A stretch of 64,000 nucleotides of DNA from Tillandsia leiboldiana. Its lineage: Eukaryota; Streptophyta; Magnoliopsida; Poales; Bromeliaceae. Both the position numbers and the translations under genes were made by a program. The stretch's first letter is position 1, and every line of letters begins with the position of its first letter. The stretch spans positions 1 to 64,000 of the forward strand of contig JAQNDB010000194.1 of NCBI GenBank assembly GCA_029204045.2, given 5' to 3'. A model generated the notes under the pieces. It was not told the origin of the DNA, did no database searches, and saw only the letters and a program-made list of their open reading frames with translations. Positions 1 to 9,084 of the stretch are shown here, in pieces.

Positions 1-1781
1 CTCGCCCGGGTAGTGGGCTGAGTGGTCAGAGTGTTGTGGGACGGGTGTTGCACTCGGGCGCGGGGGGGGGGCCGAGTGGGGTCTGGTGGCTGGGTTAGGC
101 CAGTGTTGGCATTTTGGGGAACCGTTTCAGATAAACGGTGGTCCCGGGGGTTTTCCTTTCCGCTGTTCTTCTCGTCACCACCGGGTTGGGATCGTGGTGC
201 ACGTGTGTTAGCAGGACCTTGAACCCAGAACCTTTTTGGATAAATACATGATTTTAGTCAGCCAATGTTTCTTCCAAGCCTCGCAAGGTTGCCTGAGTCG
301 GTTCTTGTGTGGTAGGACGAGGGCATTAGCCCTTCGAGGTTTGGGCATAAAACTTGATTTCAAAGGGTTTTCCTAAAAAGACTAAAAATCATTAATAAAA
401 TGGATTTCTCTCAGATCGAATGGTTTTCTGAAATAAATGACATGGTTTCTTATAAACTTATCCACCCGAGCGGATTCGAGTGATCTGGGTTCTAAAGGGC
501 TGCTTTCTCTCTTGGGGACGTAGATGTTAGTCTCCCACGGTTTCGGACCCTTCGTAGATCTGGCCGTGGAGTAGCTCCGGCCGTGAGTTGAGTGTTGAGT
601 TCAGTGGAGTTGTGTTGGGGGAGCCGTGGGAGAGACGGTGGTCCCAGCTGTGTTGTACCTTCGTTGAGTGGGTCAGTGTTGTGAGATTGAGTCGTGGAGG
701 GTTCTCCGACTGAGTTGTGCTTTGAGCATCGTGATACCGATCTGTTTGATCGAGGACCACAGCCTGCAGGAGCCACTTGTGAGACAGTGATACTGATGAG
801 ATACTTGAGTTCGGTGGGGTCGCACCCCTCGAACCACGCCCCGGGTGCGTTGATGATTCCGAGCCTGATGAGGCTGCGATGATGATACCGAGCCTGACGA
901 GGCTGCGATGATGCGCCTAGTTCATATACTAGTGGTCGCTTGATACCCCTGGCCGTGCTACCATGGGGTCACTGTGTGAGATATCGAGTTTGTCCGTTGG
1001 GACACCCTGGTTGATACACCAGGGGGCGCAGGCTTGACTCGACTGGACCCTGTGGGGCAGTCGCTGAGATTTGGGATACACTGAGAGTCTGATGGCGTAG
1101 CATGTGTCATAGTAGAGCGTCTTGGGCTTAGTACTTGTGACATATTGTCAGCAGTGAGTGACTGCGTACCATCATCCATAGTCTCTTCTTATTGAGCATA
1201 GTAGATAGAGGCATGATAGCTGTAGATTCTTTTCCAGCTTATTTATATTTATCATCAGTCTTTTCTCTATCTTATGCCTCTGGTAGACTTAGTGGGCAGT
1301 CCGTGGTTCTTGGAGACGGTACCCACTGAGAACTACTGTAGGATGTAGTTCTCACACCCTCTGTCGGTGATAGGTTGCTGAGGCTTTCTTCCGTTCCTGC
1401 TGTGCTTGATTGGACGGACCGAGGACAGGGAGTCGCGTGATAGTTCCCTACCAGCATTGTTACTTTAGAGAGAGGTAGATGTACCATCCCGGATTGTGGG
1501 AGTTGGTTATGTTTCCTGTTTAGCTATCTCCCATTTGGATTTGTAGATGTTGTATAGGTGCACTTCTTTTTGTATCATCTGATTTTGGGAGATAGGCTAT
1601 GTGTTGTAGCAACTTTGTAGTTGAGAAAAATTTTATAGTACAGCTTTTTATCCGCTCTGATATCTGTGTAGCTGTAGTTTTGTCTTTTGCAGGCTAGACG
1701 CTTCGTCTGTACGGCAGTTTCCGTACAGATGGCGGATCTGTTAGCGAGCCCGGGTCGCAGTTTCGACCCCGGGGCGTGACA
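1..1781 (+). repeat. 3' part of a (+) LTR, same family as E1, cut by window edge
   Basis: The sequence is the reverse-complement counterpart of the 2373-~4180 part of the E1 LTR and ends with the same terminal module, CCCCGGGGCGTGACA. No primer-binding site follows position 1781; E1-E4 all have one next to the 5' LTR. This is therefore a 3' LTR of an element to the left, or a solo LTR. Two hairpins lie near the end: arms 1706-1714 and 1721-1729, and arms 1752-1757 and 1764-1769, both with loop CAGTTT. No coding sequence is supported. Confidence 0.85.
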
Positions 1782-2372
1782 AATTAACCTTGGCGAAAGT
1801 ACCCACCTTGAAAGAGGACAGGCGATCGGTTCGTCCGCGGTTGCACGTCTGCCGAGCTTGCGTCGTCCCGTGCCCCTGAAGGAACGACAGAAAGCTAAGA
1901 CTAGGTGACTAACGCCAAACGTCGATTAATACGTCGAAAACGGGAGACTCGACGCGATCCCAAGACTCCGCGCGGCGAAGTTCCCCGCACGGCACCGACC
2001 CGTGCGGCGCTCTTGCCGTGCGGCGTGCAGCCTGCAGGCGGCCAGCGCGGCCCCAGCCCGCGCGGTGGCCTCGTGCAGGCAGCGCCCGCACGGCGCGCAT
2101 GCCGCGCGGAGCCCCGCCTGCAGGCGGCCCGCGCGGCAACTGTCGGCGCGGTGCCCGCCTGCGGGCGATGCCCGCGCGGCGCCCCTGCCGCGCGGTGCCC
2201 GCCTGCGGGTGGTGCCCGCGCGGCGCCCCTGCCGCGTGGTGCCCCGCCTGCAGGCGGCCCGCGCGGCACCTGTCCGCGCGGTGCCCGCCTGCCCGCGCGG
2301 TGCCCCGCCTGCAGGCGGCCAGCGCGGCACCTGTCCGCGCGGTGCCCGCCTGCGGGCGGTGCCCGCGCGGTA
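1782..2372. other. GC-rich repeat DNA hosting E1 (left side)
   Basis: From about 1980 this is a GC-rich tandem array built on units such as GTGCCCGCCTGCGGGCGG and CGCCTGCAGGCGGCC. The same array resumes at 13605 after E1, so E1 split it. The right-hand continuation grades into sequence resembling gypsy A/B LTRs, so the host was probably such an LTR. Positions 1782-1980 hold no gene I can recognise. Open frames across the array are composition artefacts. Confidence 0.65.
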
Positions 2373-4619
2373 TGTCACGCCCCGGGGTCGAAACTGCGAC
2401 CCGGGCTCGCTAACAGATCCGCCATCTGTACGGAAACTGCCGTACAGACGAAGCGTCTAGCCTGCAAAAGACAAAACTACAGCTAGGCAGATATCAGAGC
2501 GGATAAAAAGCTGTACTATAAAATTTTTCTCAACTACAAAGCTGCTACAACACATAGCCTATCTCCCAAAATCAAAAGATACAAATAGAAGTCCACCTAT
2601 ACAACATCTACGAATCCAAATGGGAGATAGCTAAACAGGAAACATAACCAACTCCCACAATCCGGGATGGTACATCTACCTCTCTCTAAAGTAACAATGC
2701 TGGTAGGGAACTATCACGCGACTCCCTGTCCTCGGTCCGTCCAGTCAAGCACAGCAGGAACGGAAGAAAGCCTCAGCAACCTGTCACCGACAGAGGGTGT
2801 GAGAACTACATCCTACAGTAGTTCTCAGTGGGTACCGTCTCCAAGAACCACGGTCTGCCCACTAAGTCTACCAGAGGCATAAGATAGAGAAAAGACTGAT
2901 GAGAAATATAAATAAGCTGGAAAAGAATCTACAGCTATCATGCCTCTATCTACTATGCTCAACAAGAAGAGACTATGGATGATGGTATGCAGTCACTCAC
3001 AGCTGACAACATGTCACAAGTACTAAGCCCAAGACGCTCTACTATGACACATGCTACACCATCACTCCCTCAGTACATCTCAAATCTCGGCGACTGCCCA
3101 CCCGGGTCCAGTCGAGTCAAGCCTGCGCCCCCTGGTGTATCAACCAAGGTGTCCCAACGGACAAACTCGATATCTCACACAGTGACCCCATGGTAGCACG
3201 GCTAGGGGTATCAAGCGGCCACTAGTATATGAACTAGGCGCATCATCGCGGCCTCGTCAGGCTCGGTATCATCATCGCAGCCTCATCAGGCTCGGAATCA
3301 TCAACGCACCCTCATCAGGCTCGGAATCATCAACGCACCCGGGGCGTGGTTCGAGGGGTGCGACCCCACCGAACTCAAGTATCTCATCAGTATCACTGTC
3401 TCACAAGTGGCTCCTGCAGGCTGTGGTCCTCGATCAAACAGATCGGTATCTCGATGCTCAAAGCACAAACTCAGTCGGAGAACCCTCCACGACTCAATCT
3501 CACAACACAGACCCACTCAACGAAGGTACTACACAGCTGGGACCACCGTCTCACCCACGGCTCCCACAACACAACTCCACTGAACTCAACACTCAACTCA
3601 CGGCCGGAGCTACTCCACGGCCAGATCTACGAAGGGTCCGAAACCCAGGGAGACTAACAACTACGTCCCCAAGAGAGAAAGCAGCCCTTAGAACCCAGAT
3701 CACTCGAATCCGCTCGGGTGGATAAGTTTATAAGAAACCATGTCATTTATTTCGGAAAATCATTTGATCTGAGAGAAAGCCATCTTTATAATGATTTTTA
3801 GTCTTTTTTTTAGGAAAACCCTTTGAAATCAAGTTTTATGCCCAAGCCTCGAAGAGCTGATGCCTTCGTCCCAACGGACGAGAACAGACTCAGACAACCT
3901 TGCGAGGCTTGGAAGAAACATTGGCTGACTAAAATCATGTATTTATCCAAAAAGGTTCTGGGTTCAAGGTCCTGCTAACACACGTGCACCACGACCCCAA
4001 CCTGGTGGTGACGAGAAGAACAGTGGAAAGGAAAAACCCCCGGGACCACCGTTTATCTGAAACGGCTCCCCAAAATGCTAACACTGGCCTAACCCAGCCA
4101 CCAGACCCCACTCGGCCCCCCGGGCCCGAGTGCAACACCCGTCCCACAACACTCTGACCACTCGGCCCACTACTCGGGCGAGGAAACTCTAAGTCCCGAA
4201 GGATATGAAAAGTGCGGGATGTCTAAAGCATAAGGAACCTAGCCCAAATTAAGGTTAACAAATGGTCTGGTCAAAATCATGCACATATGACGGGGGTGCT
4301 AGTTAAGTTCCAAGAAAAATACTTAAACTAGCATGCAATCCTATCACAATAGAATTAGAAGGAAGTCCGTAGACTTGGAGAGAAAACCAACCCACCTTAG
4401 AAAGCCACCAATTGCTCGTCGACACTTGCAATTGGCTCAGCGGGCTTACCTGGCCTCCAAGGGGTCCGCACGCAAAACGAAGCCCGATGCCAGAATCCGC
4501 ACGCGAATCGGAGCACGCAGCGACCAACCACACGACCGCGCGCCCCGCGGAAACTAAAAACCGCACCGCAAGCTGTCAGAAGCGAAGAAATCGCAAAATC
4601 AATCAAAATGGTCAAAACC

Positions 4620-5110
4620 GGGCATCCGTCGGCGAAAAACAGCCTCCGTCAGCGAAAACCAGCGCCCGACGGCGAAAACCAGCACACGGCGGCGAAAAAC
4701 AGCTCCGTCGGCGAAAACCAGCGCCCGACGGCGAAAAACAGCATGCGGCGGCGAAAAACAGCTCCGTCGGCGAAAAACAGCGCCCGACGGCGAAAAAACA
4801 GCACGCGGCGGCGAAAAACAGCTCCGTCGGCGAAAAACAGCGCCCGACGGCGAAAAACAGCACGCGGCGGCGAAAAACAGCTCCGTCGGCGAAAACCAGC
4901 GCCCGACGGCGAAAAACAGCACGCGGCGGCAAAAACAGCTCCGTCGGCGAAAACCAGCGCCCGACGGAGAAAAACCGCTCAAAAAACAGCTTGCGAAAAA
5001 TCCTGCGAAAACCGCTCGCGAAAAATTGCCAGAAATCTGCTCGACGGCGAAAAGGCAGCAGCCGACGGCGAAAAACAGCGGCCGACGGCGAAAAACAGCG
5101 GCCGACGGCG
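4620..5110. repeat. Minisatellite of GGCGAAAAACAG units, period ~58-60 bp, in E1 left LTR
   Basis: Variants of GACGGCGAAAAACAGC, CGGCGGCGAAAAACAG and CTCCGTCGGCGAAAA alternate. The CTCCGTCGGCG variant recurs at about 4701, 4760, 4820, 4879 and 4937. The right LTR has the matching array at about 11330-11860 with different unit counts. The array gives spurious open frames on both strands. Confidence 0.9.
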
Positions 5111-5169
5111 AACCACGGGCTCCGACGGCGAAAACACGGCGCCGGCACGCAAACCGAGGAGTCGCCCGC

Positions 5170-5830
5170 CGTCCGGGAGCACGCCGCGCGGCGAAAACCC
5201 AGCCGCGCGACGAGGGAGGCCCGCCGCACGGCGCCCAACCAAGCAGCGCCGCGCGGCGACCCACTGCGCGGTGCCGGAGCGCACCGCGCGGCGCCCAGCG
5301 GCACTGCGCGCGGCGCCCAGCGGCGCTGCGCGCGGCCGCGCGCCTGCGCAGGCCCGCGCGCGGCCCTGCCGCGCGCCCCTGCGAGCGGCCCTGCCGCGCG
5401 CCCCTGCGCGCGGCCCTGCCGCGCGCGCCTGCGCGCGGCCAGGAGGTGCCGCGCGCTCCCGCGCGCGGCCCTGCCGCGCGGCCCTGCCGCGCGCGCCTGC
5501 GCGCGGCCAGGAGGTGCCGCGCGCACCCTCGCGCGGCCCTGCCGCGCGCCCCTGCGCGCGGCCCTGCCGCGCGCGCCTGCGCGCGGCCAGGAGGTGCCGC
5601 GCGCACCCGCGCGCGGCCCTGCCGCGCGCCCCTGCGCGCGGCCAGGCAGCGCCGCGCGCACTTGCGCGCGGCCCTGCCGCGCGCGCCTGCGCGCGGCCAG
5701 GTAGTGCCGCGTGCAGCACTTTGCTGCACGCGGCGCCGCGCCCAGCGGCACCTCGCCACAGGGTGCTGCCAACAGCAGACCCTGGCGCCGCGCGTGCGTC
5801 GCTGCGCGCGCGCGCGGCCGCCGGCGACGG
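5170..5830. repeat. Very GC-rich repeat array in E1 left LTR
   Basis: Imperfect units of GCCCTGCCGCGCGC, CCTGCGCGCGGCCAGG and AGGTGCCGCGCGCACC repeat, with spacing of about 68-80 bp between AGGAGGTGCC occurrences (5441, 5509, 5589). It is rich in alternating GC and self-complementary stretches. The right LTR equivalent, 11890-12580, differs in unit number. It sits downstream of the TATA box, so it would lie in the transcribed part of the LTR. Confidence 0.88.
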
Positions 5831-6162
5831 CAAAAATCAGAAAAAGGCCCCGATAAATCCAATAAAATCCGAAAATCCCAAAAATCCAAGAATCCACTTT
5901 TTTCTTGATTTTTAAACACCAAATAAAATCCTCAAAGCTCCAAAATTCAAAGAAACCACAAAAAAGAGAAATTGCTTACCTCGATGTCGCGCGTCGCACG
6001 CCCACGAGCTTCACACGGCCTCCAACGGCGAGTCCAAAAATCCGAGATCGGCTCAAAACTCCTCTTCTTCCTTTTCCTATCTTTTCCTTTCCTTTCTTTC
6101 TCTTTTTTTTCCTTTCTTTCTCTTTTCCTTTCTTTCTCTGCTGCAGAGGGAGGCTGGGGCCA

Positions 6163-6174
6163 CTTTATATAAAG
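6163..6174 (-). promoter_or_regulatory. TATA box of E1 left LTR
   Basis: CTTTATATAAAG, read on the minus strand, lies between the 159-bp tandem module (upstream) and the purine-rich leader (downstream). The same arrangement is seen at 12912-12924 in the right LTR and in the E2 LTRs. It is the likely core promoter of the retroelement. Confidence 0.7.
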
Positions 6175-6229
6175 CATAAAGCTTTATTAATTAAATCCAC
6201 TAATTAATTAATTCCAATAATCCAACTCC

Positions 6230-6650
6230 AACTCACTTTTTGCCTTCGGGCTCTCCGCCGCTGCCCGGAACCTCCCGAACTCCGCTGTAAATCGAAAATA
6301 CACGCGCTCACAGCTTTTTCTCTCCAAAAAGCTCATCCGTTGAGGCGGGGTGCTCAAATCACTTACCGGCTCCAAAATTGCCAGTTCCAACTCACTTTTT
6401 GCCTCCGGGTCCTCCGCGTCAGTCCGGAACCTCCCGAACCTCGCTGTAAATCAAAAGTACACGTGTCCACAGCTTTTTCTCTTCAAAAAGCTCGTCCGTT
6501 GAGTCGGGGTGCTCAAATCAATTACCGGCTCCAAAATTGCCAGTTCCGACTCACTTTTTGCCTTCGGGCCCTCCGCGTCAGTCCGGAACCTCCCGAACTT
6601 CGCTGTAATCTGAAAGTACACCTGTTCCACGTGTTCCTGAATTTCCGGCG
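6230..6650 (-). repeat. 159-bp tandem module upstream of TATA in E1 left LTR (~2.6 copies)
   Basis: ACTCACTTTTTGCC recurs at 6231, 6390 and 6549 (159-bp steps), each followed by a CCGGAACCTCCCGAAC segment and CTGTAAATC. Adjacent repeated blocks contain CTCCAAAAAGCTC. Position immediately upstream of the TATA box suggests an enhancer-like U3 repeat. The second LTR has it at 12981-13400, and related modules occur in E2 (159-bp period) and E3 (~150-bp period). Confidence 0.8.
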
Positions 6651-6854
6651 CTCCACGGTGAAGTCTGAAATTCCCAATCTCATCCTCAATCGGCCTACAA
6701 AGCCCGGAAAAACCCCGAATCGAGCTGGAGCTTCCGCGTTGATCCGAATCAACCCGGCATCAACTGTAACCTCAGATACAACATGCTCAAGGCAACTCTC
6801 TGCTCCAAGTCATCTGTGTGGTCGGCGCGCTATCCAATGCCCCGGTACTCTACA

Positions 6855-6889
6855 TTCTCCCCTCCTTCAAAAGGTTTCGTCCTCGAAAC
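6855..6889 (-). promoter_or_regulatory. E1 polypurine tract and adjacent hairpin
   Basis: On the minus strand CTTTTGAAGGAGGGGAGAA abuts the 3' LTR start at 6854. This is the plus-strand priming site of reverse transcription. Just 5' of it lies GTTTCGAGGACGAAAC (6874-6889), whose arms GTTTCG and CGAAAC are perfectly complementary around AGGA. The same unit is found in E3 and gypsy B, with small changes in E2 and gypsy A. Confidence 0.88.
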
Positions 6890-7299
6890 CAAAACACACA
6901 CCCTACCACAAGAAACTTACATCGGGAAATCATCAACTCCAACTCTCTCTCAAAAGAAAAGCAGCCGAAAATAGCGAAAAGTCCAAAATTTCCATGGGAC
7001 CGATGCCTTCGCCCCGATCAAAACAGAACAGGTTCCCGCATCGCCTCCATTTCTGTAGTAGTCCTTCGAAATTTTTCATTCCGCTGCTATTTTCGGCGTT
7101 AAAACGGAAAAACAAGGAGAGAGAGATGTTGAAGCTGTCCCAGCTGTTGCCGCAACCCAAAACCACAGTCCACCAACTCAACCAAGTAGGGGTGCAAAAC
7201 TCTGATCTCAGCCACAAAGAAAGGAAGTCATACCATGTACCAAGCGATCCGCTAACCTGGCGCCCACCAATCGGCAACCCAAACTCATCCTCTCGGCTC

Positions 7300-7640
7300 T
7301 CAGGTGGTCGCTCTAACCCAACAAACAGGCATCGCCGAACCTTCACTGGGTAAACTCAACCGTAAATTCCATAACTCCACAAGCAAGAATTCCTTCGGTT
7401 GCTTCTGATAGCTCAAATCCTTGTTCGACTCCAACGAAGAAAAGCCGATAAGGTGCGAGGATTCAATTACACTTCCTCCTATCAGACGAAAAAATCCCGG
7501 TCCAAACTCCCCGCGCAAACTCAAGTCTATAATCATAAACCTCTGCGGCTGGTGGCTTCCAAAAGATCGAAGTCTCCAAAAGGCAAAAATCCTCCGTTGC
7601 TCCTTAGCAACCAAGACTATCTAGTTCCGCCGGTACATCT
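7300..7640 (-). pseudogene. E1 pol remnant (integrase C-terminal part)
   Basis: Minus-strand reading gives MVAKEQRRIFAF and DLSLRGEFGPGFF, recognisable against the E3 remnant (VAKEQQKGYANWRQR, DLSFRGKLSQRIVG) and against the intact-style segment GKLSPRFVGPFEILER of gypsy A. This is the stretch after the integrase core in chromodomain-type Ty3/gypsy elements. Frames shift repeatedly, and no catalytic residues of integrase or reverse transcriptase are present anywhere in the E1 interior. Positions 6900-7300 are probably more 3' pol debris, but I cannot align them by eye. Confidence 0.6.
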
Positions 7641-7899
7641 CTCGATTAGGCAACCAACATCTCCCCTCTTAGGAGTTGCTGCACCATCCTCCAGTGATCT
7701 TGAAGCTCTAAGCCACTTCGGAAACAAATCCAAATGTCCACGACGGGTCCGGCTGCTAACCCGTTCAAACACAGCTGGAGAACTCGATCCTTCCATTACT
7801 AACAATCGCAGGCCTCAGTCAACCCACTTGACCGCAAGGCAAGCTCAGGAAGCCTCTACCGGGTTCTGAACACTAACCGGGCACGGCCCCCGGCTGCAA

Positions 7900-8789
7900 G
7901 GTTCCATAACCATGTCGACCACTAACTCGGTCTCCAATCCACTATCTCGGCACCTCAACCGCCGAGAACCTCCAGGTCTCTGTCTCCTCTGAGACACAGA
8001 TCCTGGGGCTGGCACCATGGCAACCTCGATCCACTCCGCTAACCCGAATTCAGGCCATACCGGAAGACTCTCTCTCTGGAGCTGGTCCCTCAATCTCCGT
8101 CCCTCCTGGACGTGATCAGTGATCCTCGGTCAATCCATCGCACATGCCCAATCGCTGCATCTACGGTCGGCACTCGCCGAGAATACACAATGAGATAAAT
8201 ATCCAGGTGCCGTCCCCTCTCAGCATAACAACCCCGAAGCCTCAACCTGGGTGACAAGGGGCCCACTGCTCAACCCTCGCGGAAACTCGCTCCCGGTGGT
8301 CCAACTGGACGAACCCGACTCCACCAACTCTCGGCGTCCCAAACGAAAGGCGCAAGATCCCGCGCCCTGAAGCTTCTCCAGGATGAACAAATCCTTGAAC
8401 AGCTTTTCCATAGCAGCGATCCAGTTCTCGGCCTCCCAAGGCCCCCAACTTAAATCCCAAAATCTGCAGGGGATGGGACTGGATGAAGTAGAACAACCGG
8501 TTGACAACCTCTCGCTGCTCCTGCACCATCAGTGGTGCGACCAGGGTCAAAATCGACAATGTCGCGGCTGGAGTACTACTGGCGATACCCCGGGAGATGC
8601 TCTCAGCTCAAACATGCGCAACACACGCTCCATGTTCTTCTCCTGGCGCCGCAACGCCTCCGACATCTGGGCCCCCTGAGCCCGCAGATCCTGCACCTCA
8701 CCCTGCCTAGCCTGCTCGGCAGCCCGCCGTCCGGGCTCCTCAGCTGGGGCCAAACGCCCGCTCGTCGCTGCACGACGTCTCGGCGGCAT
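7900..8789 (-). pseudogene. E1 gag remnant
   Basis: An ATG at 8789 starts MPPRRRAA, a basic opening typical of Ty3/gypsy Gag in plants. It is followed by a charged, helix-prone stretch (QMSEALRRQEKNMERVLRMF). After frameshifts, a Gag-core-like segment appears at about 8350-8450 (WEAENWIAAMEKLFKDLF), matching E3 (WEAGNWIAAMEKLAEDLF). Downstream, 7955-8130 aligns at nucleotide level with the E3 and E4 gag regions. It cannot make a capsid protein as it stands. Confidence 0.75.
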
Positions 8790-9063
8790 CGCGAGTAACT
8801 GAAACAAAACAAACATCAGGACACAACAACCATACGTCCCAATCCAGCGAGAGTCTAAAATTTGTTATCCTTCCTAAAGTATTATGTTGTCTGCAGCCAA
8901 CATAATCACTTTGAGAGAATAACATATCAAATCACTCATCCCAACCCGAGGGAGAGGTAAAAACTCAATCTGGACTCTCGCTAAAAGTCACGACTCTCAC
9001 GTAGTCATCCTAATGTCCAACCACAAGCCTAGGGTTTCTAAGTCCTCAATGACCTATAACCTA

Positions 9064-9076
9064 GGCTCTGATACCA
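9064..9076 (-). promoter_or_regulatory. E1 primer-binding site (initiator tRNA-Met)
   Basis: TGGTATCAGAGCC on the minus strand, 8 nt from the 5' LTR end (9085), is complementary to the 3' end of plant initiator tRNA-Met. Its position to the right of the interior fixes element orientation as minus. Confidence 0.93.
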
Positions 9077-9084
9077 CTCTAATC

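Larger units (their letters stand above)
2373..6854 (-). repeat. E1 3' LTR (left copy)
   Basis: In element orientation the order is: TGTAGAGTACCGG start at 6854; a 159-bp tandem module (6650-6230); TATA box (6163-6174); a purine-rich leader (6150-6060); a GC-rich array (5830-5170); a GGCGAAAAACAG minisatellite (5110-4620); then a terminal part shared with the other LTRs of the window, ending at 2373 with two CAGTTT-loop hairpins. It has no coding capacity. Confidence 0.92.

Noticed and set aside
4412..5922. Six ~280-440-codon frames on both strands, repeated at 11123-12672
   Set aside because: Translation of the GGCGAAAAACAG minisatellite and GC-rich array in E1 LTRs; frames on opposite strands are equally open.
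5905..6207. Phenylalanine/serine-rich frame
   Set aside because: Arises from the CT-rich leader tract (CCTTTTCCTTTCTTTCTC) of the E1 LTR.
9064..9076. tRNA-Met gene fragment
   Set aside because: Only the 12-13 nt complementary to the tRNA 3' end are present, beside an LTR: a primer-binding site, not a tRNA gene. The same applies at 35364, 47753, 52189 and 62296.
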